From Acestrorhynchus altus (taxonomy: Eukaryota > Chordata > Actinopteri > Characiformes > Acestrorhynchidae), in assembly GCA_034509495.1 (NCBI GenBank), contig CM067504.1:283072-347071 (forward strand): a DNA stretch of 64,000 nucleotides, given 5' to 3'. Below the pieces are notes generated by a model. That model did no database searches. It saw only the letters and a program-made list of their open reading frames with translations, and was not told the DNA's origin. The position numbers were made by a program, and so were the translations under genes. Below are positions 35,871 to 49,505 of this stretch, in pieces. Numbering within the stretch: the stretch's first letter is position 1; the number at the start of each line of letters is the position of its first letter.

Positions 35871-36514
35871 GTAAGAGCGGGGAGCAGGGCGAGGACAGGG
35901 AGGACAGGAAGGAGAGGAGAGAGGGAGCAGGCCGCTGTCCGTGTCCGTGTCCCCCCGCCGGCTCTGCTCCGCCCGCAGCGGCCGCTCTCTCTCTCAGCCC
36001 GTGTTCTGCAGGTTCTGCTACCCGCCGATATGTGCTACCCACGGCGGCGTTACCGCGCATGCGCACACCCCACAGGTCTCATCTACTATTTACCGTAATA
36101 AGATGATATTCCGTAGGCGTTATTTAGACGTTATATAAGCGCGTTATTCCTGGTTCCGATGGGTAATGCTGAAGGGGTGCTGTGTGGGGAGGCTGAGGAC
36201 GGAGGGCCGCGGGCAGCCGGGCCGGACCGGGCCGCGGTTGTGCTGAGGTTGTGGAGGGGTTCGGGTTCGGGTTCAGCCCGGTACAGCAGCCCCCCCGTTA
36301 GCTTTAGCTGCTGTAAAACAGCCCCTCAAAGGTTCGGCTCCGACTGGCTGCGGTCCGGACTGCGCGCTCCCCGACCCGAACCTCGAACCCCCGCCCAGAC
36401 CAGCCCGGACCGGTCCCTCCAGCCGAAGAGCTGCAGCGCCGAATATGGCCCGCACAGATCAACACAACACCCCCAAAGACACCATACACACACACACACA
36501 CACACATATATATA

Positions 36515-36560
<46 letters not shown>

Positions 36561-36702
36561 GGATACCCACAGACAGACAGAACACAACCCAACACACACA
36601 CAGGATACCCACAGACAGACAGAACACAACCCAACACACACACAAAACACCCCCAAGACACCAGAACCAACACACACAGAACACCCCCAGGACACCAGAA
36701 CC

Positions 36703-36735
<33 letters not shown>

Positions 36736-37124
36736 GACAAGAACACTACTTTACACACAGGCATTTAGACAGACAGAACATTCTGATTCAGCTGCACACT
36801 CGGTTCTTCTCGGTTCTGTGTAAACAAACCCCCAGATTATCTTCTTACATTTACACATATTTGATCCTCCATTACATACATGTCTCTCTCTGTGTCTCTC
36901 TCTGTGTCTCTCTCTGTGTCTCTCTCTGTGTCTCTCTCTGTGTCTCTCTGCGTGTCTTTCTGTGTCTATCTGTCAGTGTGTCTCTCTGTGTGTCCTTGTC
37001 TCAGTCACACGTGTGTGTGATTGGAGGTCAGTGGTTGAACAGTGTAAAATGTCACTGTCCTTTAGGGTCAGTTATTGTAATTGTCCTGCTGAGCGAGTGT
37101 TACAGTGTGTGTGTTTAAATGTAG
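35871..37124. other. herc2 first intron: CpG-rich start, then simple repeats
   Basis: The CpG-rich part continues to about 36450. It is followed by CA/TA runs (36487-36560), CACAGGATACCCACAGACAG duplications (about 36555-36660), a CA run (36703-36735) and TCTCTGTGTCTC repeats (36883-36990). No coding exon was recognised. Confidence 0.7.
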
Positions 37125-37162
37125 GGAAGACTGCATTTGCAGTCCGGCGGAAAGAGGACAGG

Positions 37163-40100
37163 ATGCCGTCTCCTTCTTTTTCCCTGGATGCTCAGCTGAG
37201 GTTCCACGATAAATGGCTGAAGATCGATCTGCAGGTAAATGTTCTTCATATCATTACGTTTTATATTATTGATGGTAAAAATTCAGTCTGATCAGTATTT
37301 ATTGATCTACTCATACAGAAGTGGTGTCTCTCAGTACGGCGTCGGGTTTAACGCAACACGCCAGACGTCTCTGCATGGAGGTGTAGAGGTTCCTAATGGT
37401 GTCTTGTGATGATCCATCCCATGCAGCTTGAATGTTCTCACTCAGTTCTGCAGATGGTGTGGTAGGGGTGGAGTGTTGATAGAGCGTCCAATAGCGTCCA
37501 CACATTTTCAATCAGGGACAGGTCTGGAGATGAGACCGACCACGGCGTAGTATCTGTGTCTTAAAGACGAGATCTTGAGACGGCAGCAGTGTGTGGACGA
37601 GCGTCGTCCTGTTGGTATAGAGCACCGGAGTGTGTGTTCAGAAAAGGTAGAACCACCGGTTGCAGAACCTCATTAACGTATCGTTGGTCTGTTAAAGTGT
37701 CTGTAGTGAAGATTAAATGTTGATCTGGAATCATACGAAATTACACCCTAAACCGTGAGACCAGACCTTCTGGACGTGTGACAGCAAAGCGTTGACCACG
37801 GTGCCTCCACACACAGATATGTTGGTTGTTTCCACCGATACAACAGTTGTACGGGTCACTGAAGATGACCCGCCGCCATTCTGAGTGACTCCATGACCGT
37901 CTGGTCCGACACCTTTGCAGTAGGTGGAGTCCAGCTGGGTGTTCTGGTGATGAGTCTACATGCTCCTGGACCACACAGCTATTTAATAGTGTGACGCAGA
38001 CAGGCTGAAGCTGGGTGTGATGGTCTGGTTGTTGGTGGCTCAGGGTTGTGATGGGAGACAGAGGTTGCACTGTCTAGTAGGCTTGAGCTCCGTTTTTGCC
38101 GAAGCTGCTGAAGATGAGGTCAGCTCTTAGTCACACGGTCTAATCCCAGCAGTTCTGCTTTGAAAATATCACACAGCAGTGTTTCTGAGGTCTGCTGTTA
38201 CTGAAACCCTACAGCTCTCACGCTGTTTGGGTCGTGTTCCGGTATGAATTCCCACGTTTCCACGGTTACGGTATCAGTGTATGATCTGGATCTGGACTGC
38301 AGTTGTGAAAGTTGGAACACCTGTAACAGCTGATACCAAACACACACACCTGAACCAACGTCTCTTTCTGAACTTTGACCTCAGCTGTGGTGAGAGCTTC
38401 CTGTAGGTCTGTGATGAACATTTTAGGATCTTCTTTACTCATCTTGTGCTTCTGATCTTGGGCTGAACTTGTAGGATGGTCTGATCTGGTCACTTGTAAA
38501 TGATGTTCCGGACAGTGGAACGGTCACTGGACTAGAGGACGACCAACACAAACTGTGCAGAAACAGATGAGCTTCTGTCTCTGACTTTACATCTACAAGG
38601 TGGAGACACTCAGTAGGAGTGTCTAATGGAGTGGACAGTGAGTGGACACAGTGTTTAAACACTCCAGCAGCACTGCTGTGTCTGATCCACTCGTACCAGC
38701 AACACACACTAACACACCACCACCATGTCAGTGTGACTACAGTGCTGAGAATGACCCACCACCCACATCATATCTGCTCTGTGGTGGTCCTGTGGGGTCC
38801 TGATCATTGAAGATCAGGGTGAAAGGAGGAGAATAAAGTATCAGAGATACAGATGAACTACAGTCTGGAATTATAGAACCATAAAGAGAACCTGTGTGAT
38901 CAGAGGAGCTGATAGAGTGGACCGGAGGTGGTCATAATGTTATGGCTGTTGTATGGAGTTGAGTTGTGTGGTGTATCTCAGCCCAGCAGAGATGCAGGAA
39001 TGTGAGGATGGTTTTGTAGAAGGTTTAGGTTTGATGGATTGTGTCCTGACGTGACTGGGAGCACTGGATTGGTCAGGGATTCTTGGTAGTGGTCTGATGG
39101 TGAATATAATACTGCTCCCAGTTTGGAACTTGTTGGCTAACATTTAACAGTATATTGCACAAGTTCTCCCATTTCATCACCAGTAGCTCCAAACATCATC
39201 TGATATCTGAGAACGTCAGAAAGCAGGGATTTGTGCAGTAGCCTGAAGCTGACCGTGTCCAGTCGTAGGGCAGGTACAGGGTGATGGGGAGGAATCCTGT
39301 CCTGTGTTGGAAAACAGCTGAAGGTCTGATGTTTTCTGCTCATCCTGTCGACAACTGAAACCAGGATCCTGAAGACTGAAGTGTGGGACTGCAGTTCTAT
39401 GGTGAAGATGAAGGAGATCAGGATCAATAACTGATGATAACTGTAGTCTGATCTGATCAATATTTATTGATCTGCTCATACAGAAGTCGTGTGTCAGTAC
39501 GGCTCCAGCGGCAGAAGCACGGAGCTTTGGTGAGGTTGTGGACGATCAGTTCTCCTTCTCGGCTCGTGTTACAAACCTGACTCTGTTGTGCAGATGTTCT
39601 CCTTCATCAGGAGAATTCCACCTTTTCTCTCAGAGAGGAGCTCAGGAGCTCGTTCAGTCTCATCATTTCAAGACTTGACCACTGCTGCTCCCTTCTGTCT
39701 GACCTTCCTCTGACCATCAGACCCTTCAGCTGATCCAGAGTGCAGCATCTCGTCTTCAATGTCCCCAAGTTCAGTCTGTAACTCAGGCTGCTTCTCTTCA
39801 CTGCCTTCCTGCAGCTGAACATCAGATTCAGAACCTGACGCTGGTCTACAAAGCCAAACTGGACCAGCCCCTCCATACATGATGGTAACGGTCAAAACCT
39901 GATCTGTACCAAGAGCCCTTCCAGCATCATGTACAGCTCAGCTTGACCCACCGTCCCTCAAGATGCAGCAAGACCAGCATCCAGACTCTGTTCTGTTCCG
40001 GAACCAAAGTGGGGAAGAACATCTCCTGGGGGTCCGTATATGGATGACCGTATAACCATCATGCTCTCTATGATGTGACCCCTCTTGAACTCTTCCAGCT

Positions 40101-42975
40101 GTTCTGAGGAACACTTCACTTGCAAAGAGACTTCATTTCTTGATTTGCCTGAAGAGCCTGGATGAAGCCGGAGGTCACCAGAAGATGCGAGTAAAGCAAA
40201 CGGTTTGACAGTTGTTGTGTAGAAACGCTGAGCAGAAGTAGTTGGACCTGTATGAGATACAGAGCTGTCTAATCCCTCATTGGACTGGTGAACATACAGT
40301 CCTCCAACAGCACAGGTTGTCATCCTCTTGTCAGGATGTCCAGCGCAGTGGAGATGGAGTAGGCGATAATGAAAACACGGTTATTTTTACACTGCGCAGA
40401 AGCGACTGTATCGGGTGACAGTTTTTCTACACGACTGTTGTAATGGAGGTATGAAGGCAGCTCTCTCATTTCATAAACAGAGTCGCTCTTGTCCAATTAA
40501 GACTGATGTTCTGTATGAAGGGAAACCAGCAGTACCGATCTCCTCCCTCAAACGAGCCCAGAACCCGTCCCGGGGCGGACTGCTGTGACGGGGACGGGTG
40601 TGATGTCGGTGAAGTCCAGGCTGATGCTGCTAAACAAAGGTTCCAAAGTAAAGAGTGCGAGCGGTTGGGTTCCGGAGGGATGAAGCTCTACAGAGTCTCG
40701 TTCAGATTATGTTGTAGAAACGTCGTGATTAAAGGTCCAGGTACGAGCGTTGCGTCCCCCAGCCCTGCTGGAGGCCAGTAGTCACGGTCATCACAGGGAG
40801 TTCATGCCCAGTCGCGTTCAGATTAGTCCTCGCAGGGAACGACTGTGGGGCAGCGTCTCCCCCAGAACTCTGCACGATGTTTCTAAGTTAGGGTTGGATC
40901 TCTTTGTCTCCAGTGTCATGGTTCTCTGGAGACTGTATTAATAGAGAACGTCATGCTGTCCTTTTTCTGGTGGTGGTGCTCGGTGACAGTCTAATCTAAA
41001 TCTAAGCTGAGTTTTCGCATCACTCTCTAAGAACTCGGTGATAAAATAGCACGCAGGTCATTCAGGAGCGAGAAGATGCTGAGTGTTCAGTGTGTGTGTG
41101 TGTGTTGCAGCGTGCGTTCTCTCCGGAGGGTCTGAGTGAGATGTGGAATGAGATGGTGAAGGATGAGGAGATCGTCTTTGACCGAGAGGAGTCCGCCTAC
41201 CCGGGTAAAGTCGGCCGCGATGGAGTTCTCGGGTTAAACAGTGAGTTCGGGCGTTTGGGTTTGGTGTGTCTGATTACTGTCTCCCTCCCGTCTTCAGAGG
41301 ACTCTGCAGACTGCGCTGGTGCTCAGAAGAAGGAGGAATCTAATGATAAGGAGAAGAAGGAGGAAGAGGAAGCTTCTTTGTCATCTATCCACCATTCGAT
41401 CATCGAGACGTGGGATTGGGGGCGGCAGCCAGGTGAGCAGAGCTGCTAAATAGTCCCACACAGTGCTGATCGGAGCGCCGGCCTGCAGTCCATCTGCACG
41501 GTCATCCCACTGACTCCCATCCCACTGCGCTCTGTCCAGTGTCCAGTGTTTGGTTGGTAGGTGAGGTGAGGCTACTTCACTTTCCTCTGGTTTTCTAGCT
41601 CAGAACACACTCCACTCCTGCCGATCAGCTACGGGGGGCGAAGGGCAGGAGCAGCAGGGGTGTAAGAAAATATCGATACTCTGGAGTATCGCGATATTAC
41701 GCTTCATATCACGGTATCGATTCTCAGAAACACTTTCTAAACTTGGTGCTGCAGGTTCTCATAGGCTTCGTAACTCAGGATCAGAGTAACCTACACACAC
41801 ACGATATATACTGACTACAGTACCTGCCATCGACCGGTCATTAATGACCAGTGACTAATCCAACTCAGACGGGGCTACAGTCCACTGAAGGCGGGGTTAC
41901 GACCTCACGAACACTGCAAGTTTCAGTCTAAACGTCCTGAATCCATATAACGTAAAATAATAAAGAGATAAAGAAGATTCAGATTCATACACGTCTCTAA
42001 TTTCAGGATTAGATATCAAAATCATAAAGCTTAGAACTTTATTGATCCTGTGGGAGAAATTCCGGTTCCAGCATCAGTACACGCACAGCAAGGCTGGATA
42101 GTGAAGATGATCATTTAGTAAAAGTAGCCTTCTGATAATAACGGTGTCTGTATGTGTCCCTGTCTCCCGTAAACGCTGTGTAACATTCAGGTGAGTAAAG
42201 GTGTGTCCGACTAAACATCTAAACGTCCCTCCAAACCTAAGGAGTAAGAACGTTTCAGTTTATTTCCTTCAGTGACTCTATATTTGATGTAGTGCTTTTT
42301 AAACCTGATGCTGCAGAACATCTTTACCAGAGAGGAGAACCAGAGAGGAGAACCAGAGAGGAGAACCAGAGAGGAGAACCAGAGAGGAGAACCAGAGAGG
42401 AGAACCAGAGAGGAGAACCAGGCTCCCCTCCACTGCTCACACTGCTGTCATTGATGTTGAAGAAGCATGTTTTGATGTGAGAAACGTCTTCAGTGACGTG
42501 TCCAAACAGAATGGACTGAAGACGCTTATCTGACATCATACACAGACATGAAGAGAGATGGCCGAGAATGAAATCACTCAAAATATCATTCAAATGTTTT
42601 TAAACATCGTATTTCTACCAAACTGCGCTACCACCGTTCACGGTGTTCTACAGTCAGAACGGAAAGGTTAAAGGTGGAGAACGGTTGGTTTACACGTCCG
42701 CTGGTCTAAACACTATTGTCCAGCAGTTCTCCGGCTCTCGGGGTGACTGAACTTTGCCCACAACAGCCGTGAAGTATTTATTTTTATATTTTATGTCTCA
42801 TTTGGTCAGAGTGTCCCGCTGTGGAGGGGTGGTCCGCCTGCCACCCCACTGCGGTCGTGTTGGTTTCCAGCTGATGCTCTTCCCACCCTTGGCATTGGAG
42901 AACACGGAGCAGTAATGGAGTAGAGCAGATGGATTTGCAACATCTAAATGTGGCCCAGTATTCAGTGCTATCACC

Positions 42976-43047
<72 letters not shown>

Positions 43048-45831
43048 TGTCTTTCGGCCTCAGGCACGTGAAGTGTAGGGGGCTCGAGTGACTGAACGGA
43101 CTGTCTGTGAGGGGCAGTTATTTTTACCCCGTTGACTCTGTGCCGGCTGCGCTGTGTTTACTGACCGGTCTGGGTGGGGTGACCTGCTCCGCTGCTGGCC
43201 GCTGATAAGAACATGCTGATGGAAAGGCGCTGCACCGCCGCTGGCCCCATATACATCACATGGTACAAAGCTCCATAAACATCACATGATTGGAAGCCCC
43301 TTTCACAACACATGCCAGGAAGCTTGGAAGCCTGCAGCTTAGAACTTCCATAGCTGCAGAGCGTTTGTACTGGTGTGGAATCTTTCGGAGACGGCATCTC
43401 TGTTCTGTTTGGATGGAGAAATCGAGCAGGTTCACTCGGGTTCCTCTGAAAGGAGTCACACATGAAGTGAATTTGGAGCCTTGATTCAGATGTTACAATG
43501 TTATTTTATCTTGCAGCACAATCGGCCGTGCTGCACTATCAACAGCTGGAGAAGAAATCCTGGTGTTGGGATCATCCAGTGTGATGGGGTGGTCCTAATG
43601 GGGGTTGGGTCATTGGCACGTCCAAACTGGAAAGTTGACCCTTTCCCGTCTCCTGTTAAATTAAAAACCCTCCTGTTGGAGCCAAAAGAAGGTTGACTTA
43701 CCTTTTCTAGCCTGCAGTCCAGCACTTCAGCTCAGATCCTCAGTGAAGGGACCACAGAGTGTTAGACCACGGAGACACTCGGAGCCGAGATCAGTACAAC
43801 GAAACTAACAGGGTCATCTCCAGTGCATTCAGTCAGAGCCTGTGTTCAGGTACTGCTAATGGAACGTCGCAGTGAGAAGTTCCATCAGGATCAATAAATC
43901 ACCCATCAGTCCATCCGTCCATCCGTCATCTCAATCAGACTCAGACGGTGCTTGAGGGATGGACCACTTCTGTACAGAGTACACAGACTGTGCTCATCAC
44001 AGTAATGTGGACGCGGTTCCTCAGGTGGTGTCCAGGGTGTTTTGATTGGGGAACTGGACTGAGGTGACCACGGTGGAAGCAGTAATGGGTTGAATGTGTA
44101 TGTCTGGTTCTCTGCACCGCCGGACTCTGACTCAGATGAACTGTTATGTAACTGGAGAAGAACCGGGGTGATGTTTTTAGGACGCTGACCAGGCTGTGAG
44201 AGGCTTGTAGGGTGTCAGACAGGTTGTGATGGACAGTGTAGTCTCTTGTGTCACTGTGTGAAAAAGTTAGGACCCCATAAACACTTCACTTAAAGGTCCA
44301 GATACCTGAACATCTGGAGGAGATACAACTAAACACACAAACGACTGAAGAAACGACTTTAAACATCATTAACAGAAACGTCATTTTCTACTGAAGGAAC
44401 GTTAGGACACGCCCACATTTATTACGACTTAAAATACCTAAAATCAGAATCAGGAGCAGAACATCAGCTGATAATGATCAGATCATCATTAGAGGACTTT
44501 GGAGGAGACTTTGTCTTATTTAAACCTCAGACATTAGTGTGGTTTGCTCTTGATGGTTGAAGTGAGTGGGATCATCATGATCAGATCCAAAGAGCTCTCT
44601 GAGATCTTCAGAAAGAAGGCTGTAGATGCACATGAGTCTGAGAAGGAATTTAAAAAGATCTCAGAACAATTAGAAATCAGCCGTTCCACTGTCCAGAACA
44701 TCATTTACAAGAACATTTAGAACAACTGCCCACGTGACCAGATCAGACCATCCTACAAGTTCAGACCAAGAGCAGAACCACAAGATGAGTGAAGAAGATC
44801 CAACAATCCTAAAATGTTCATCACAGACCTACAGGTATCTCTCACCACAGCTGATGACAAAGTGCATCTTCTACCATCAGAAAGAGACCAAACCAGTCTG
44901 ATCTTCATGGAGGAGTTTAAGGAGGAAACCCTTACTGTCAAAAACATCAGGACAAGACTAAAGTACTCCAGAGAACATCTAGACAAAGAGCAGGACTTCT
45001 GGAACAATGTGCTTTGGACAGATGAATCCAAAGCTGAATTATTTGGACACAGTAACAGAAGACATTACCAGCTGAACATAGGGGACATAGCCGGACATAG
45101 GGGGTCACATGACTGGTCACTCGGGCACATGTGTGCGATTCCCTCGGCCTGGGCCTCCGGATCAGACCACGGCTACGGGCAGAAGCTTAAGTGAGTTTAA
45201 GAGCTGCTATTTTAAGAGCTGTTCTATTGTCTGTTGTTGGAGGTCATTGTTGGAGGTCAGCCGCCGGTGCAGTTTAGGAGTCCGACTGTTCTCCAGCCCT
45301 GTCAGCGTTTTCACACTTTCACAAACGGCAGCATCAACAAAGCAAACTTCCTTTAAAAATCAAAAGCTTGCAAAAGCATTTTTTATTTGACTTCTAATGA
45401 ACACATTCAGCTACACACGGCTGGTCTCGTCCCTGTAGAGACGCACTGCCAAAAGAATAGGACTCTCTGGAGCAGACACACAAACATGACTCCATGGTCT
45501 CCATGAGAGGGTATAAAGACCCCCAGCGTTTGTAATAAATGCAATCAAATCTTCACAGCAATGCTCCAGAATGAAGACAGTCTTTCCAGGACTGTATAGA
45601 CAGTTTGTCCAGCAAAAGCAGGATCAACCTTTGATTGCAGGTCTCCTGATGTCTGTAGATGATGTCTGTGGGGCAGCAGTGGTCTGGTGGTTAGGAAACC
45701 AGTCTTGTGACTGGAAGGTTGCTGGTTTGATTCCCTGAACTGGCAGGACACGACTGAAGTGCAGGACTCTGTGCAGGACAATCAAATCCTGGGCACAATG
45801 TGTAGCTGCCCCACTACTGCTCTGCTCACTG

Positions 45832-45865
<34 letters not shown>

Positions 45866-48800
45866 TGTGTGTGTTTGGGTGGTGTTAATGAGGACGGTTC
45901 TCCCGTTTGCAGCACAGTGGATCTACGTGCACGTTTCCGTCTCTTCTGTCGTTGTTCAGTGTGAAGAGTTAAACACCGCGTGTTCGAGGGTACTGAAGAT
46001 CGTCACAGGTCTTTATGAGCTGGCCTTTTGTAATACTGAACTGTCTCTGTCCCCTTCTTCTCAGATGACATGGAGCTAAAGGACTGTCTTTCTGTCCTGG
46101 TGGACGACCAGCAGAAACTGGCTGCGCAGACTGCTAAAAGCACTCTGTCTGCGCGGCGTCTGAGCCAGCGGCTGCTCATCCTGGAGCGCTACCTCATCTC
46201 CCTCACTCACAGCATGATGGAGGAGAAGTACAAGGTCCGGTGGAAGAGTCCACCCAGCCCCCCGATGCCCACTGTGGACAACAAAAGGTGTGAAGGCCGG
46301 GTTTAGCTGCAGGAATGAGTGTGTGTTGCCGTGTCTGTGTGAAGTTTACAGTGTTGTTTCTGTTCCGCAGCACTCGCCCCGTCAGTAAAGGTGTGGAGGG
46401 CTTGGCTCGAGTCGGGTCCAGAGCTGCTCTTTCCTTCGCGTTCGCGTTCCTGCGTAGAGCCTGGAGGTCCGGTAAGTAACGGCCGAGCAGCATCACAGTG
46501 GGAGGGATGGGGAGAGCAGAGCGTGCTATCCATCCGTCCGTCCGTCCGTCCGTCCAGACCACGGCTGCTGATGGCGACGCCGTGCGACCCAGACTCTGAA
46601 CTCAGGATTTTCGGGACGTCCCTCTTTTGTACAAATGGTCAGTCACGTGATTGGCTGACAGGCCCGTGTGGAAGACAGTCGCAGAACGGTTAATTTCACA
46701 GGTTAAATGACATGTACGGTGGATCTCTGAGCAGCCTCGTCCGTTTGTGTCCAGTCCGATCAGCTTGGAGAACGTGGGCAGGTTTGTGCTGTACACCGGA
46801 ATTTTGAAGATCTCTGGACTGGGATGTTCTTTCTCAACCTCTGGTTGTTGAAGATGCCAGTCTCTTCATCACCCTTTCCAGTGAGGCAGCTCTGAGAGTC
46901 TGCGTTATGTAACGGGCTTCAGCTGTGTAATCCTAAACAATCAGAAATGCAGAGTGTGATCTCACTCAGTCCAGGAGTTACACTGAGACTCGCTGTTACA
47001 GTGGATTGTTGATTGTTGATGAACTGTAATGAAACTGACTCTTATTTATCGTGAAAACATGTCCCACATTTACGAGGTTCCCAGAAAATCACACACAAGC
47101 AGATTGTGGTCCTGAATCGTCTTCCAGCGAGTGATTTCTTCTCCTGCTCGAACATCAGCTGTAGTTTGGGGGAGTGGTGTGGTGCAGTGGGCTGATGGTT
47201 TGTTGAAAGCAGAATCTGTTGGTGTCCTCTGGGAATGGGTGAGGCCAGCTGCTCTGGCTTTGAATGGAGAGCTGCTCTGAAACCTGAGCTCCACACGGAG
47301 ATCCTGTCTGAAGACATCAGACCAGAACTGCTGTAGTTCTGAGGAGAGAACTTCAGAATGAGGCAGGGAACGATGGACGGGGGAGGGACTACGGGGCGGG
47401 ATGGAGACGGGAAATCGGAGACGCTGGAGCAAAGGTTAAGGCAGAACCGTGTAACCGAGGTGGTGAGGAACCCGTCTGTGAACCGTTAATTCGTTTATTA
47501 TTATTATAACAGTCGCTGACGGTCAAAAATACACACCCATTCATTCCCTTCTCTACTGTAACGGTCTTTAGTGTGTTAGGACATTTGCTGTGAGGTTATG
47601 ATTGCATTCAGCCATGAGCATGAATGAAATCTGAAGCACCAACTCCGCTCCAGCGAACCCCAAAGCGCTTTCCTTCCATCAGTTCAGAGAATGCCCCTCC
47701 ACTGACCCTCCTCTCCGAGGATCGGCCTTGACCGTAGTGACCTTAGGCTCATGTGCAGCTGCTACAGACTGTCTCCTCCTATTGCTCCTGCTCTTCTGTG
47801 GAGGTTCTACACACCGAGCTCCGTGCCGGTGCCACCGTAGCTGATGCTGTTTCCCGTCTGACTCTGAATCTGTCTTATGATCTGTGATGTAGGTGATGAT
47901 GCAGACCTGTGCAGTGAGCTGCTGCAGGAGTCTCTGGATGCTCTGCGTGCTCTTCCAGAGGCCACTCTGTTTGACGAGGGGACCGTTTCGTCCGTCTGGT
48001 TAGAAGTCGTTGAGAGAGCTACAAAATTCCTAAGGTTGGTTCCTCCTGGTTTACTCCTCCGAGATGGGAAGTAAAATCAGGGAATGTTTAAGAAATCGTT
48101 TAGTTGTGATGGCTGAAGTGTTGCTCTGTGTTTGGAGCAGTGATGTGCACGGAGGTGGCAGTGGCAAGGCCCCGAGCAGCATTCCCCTGCAGGACCAGCA
48201 CCTAGCACTCGCCATTCTCCTGGAGCTCGCTGTACAGAGAGGAACACTCAGGTATAAACCTCTCTCTGCCTTCCTGACCTTCCTTCAGGGTTTATTACCG
48301 TGTGTATATGAAACCGGCCCAAGAATTCTTACCTGCCTAACGTCCCTCAGCAATGTCCGAGTGACGGGTTGAATTCTACTGGATTTAATTTCCATTCATG
48401 TTTTTACTGAACTTACTCTGATCAGCCATAACATTGTGGGTTATTTATTTCTACTCTCTACTCTCTGAGGGGTTTAAACACTCCAGCAGCACTGCTGTTC
48501 CACCACCCACATCATATCTGCTCTGTGGTGGTCCTGTGGGGTCCTGATCATTGAAGATCAGGGTGAAAGGAGGAGAATAAAGTCTGCAGAGAAACAGATG
48601 AACTACAGTCTGAATTATAGAACCATAAAGAGCTCCTGTGTGATCAGAGGAGCTGATGGGATGGTCAGAGAGAGGTGGTCATAATGTTATGGCTGATTGG
48701 CGTGTATTACTATCACAGTAGGTACTAAGTCTTGTAGAGTAGGTACTGATTGTGTTGACATGCACATCTTAATCCCGTAGAACTGCAGAAAATCTGATTT

Positions 48801-49442
48801 CCTCAGTTTACGTAAACTGAGTTTAGGATTTAGGGGATCTAGAACATTGATTAGGGATCAGATTTCTCCGTTTCTAGATCTTTCTCCAGTCTGAAGTGGG
48901 AGTGTGCTGTTCCCATCACCACTCACAGACAGATAACTGCAGGAGTCCGGTTATGAGGGAATCACTGAGTGCATGTAAACCCCCTGACCGACACTTTCAG
49001 TGATCACTTCTGCCTCTGGCCTCCAGTCAGCTGCTGTCCGCCGTGCTGCTGCTGCTGAAGCTGTGGGACAACGGAACCAGGGAGATGGATAACGAACGTT
49101 CCAGCCAGGGCACCAGCGCTCCCTTACTGCCACTTCTGCAGCGCTTCCACAGCATCCACAGCAGCAAGGAGGAGCCCGTCCCAGAGGAGCCGGTGGAGGT
49201 GAGACTGACCGTCCGATGGGGGGTCTTTTACACTGTGATGTCACAATACAGCAGGTACTGAAATGACCACAGGCGTCGTCAGTACATCAGCTTGTGATTC
49301 CTCCAGAACTGATGGGGGCAGTATAAGCCTGCACATGCAGACGACATCAGACTTGAAGGGAGAAGAGGAACATAATGTGGAAAGACATTGATAAGGGCAT
49401 GTGATCTGCTCAGAGTCATTGGGGGGAGGGGGGGGTCTATAT

Positions 49443-49505
<63 letters not shown>

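Noticed and set aside
38940..39479. Minus-strand frames of 67-107 codons in the herc2 intron
   Set aside because: Next to Tc1 and L2 debris, in repeat-rich DNA, with no motif I can recognise. Not supported as a gene.
45660..45740. Possible tRNA gene
   Set aside because: The A and B box-like text is recognisable but the cloverleaf does not close and the segment continues into a SINE body.
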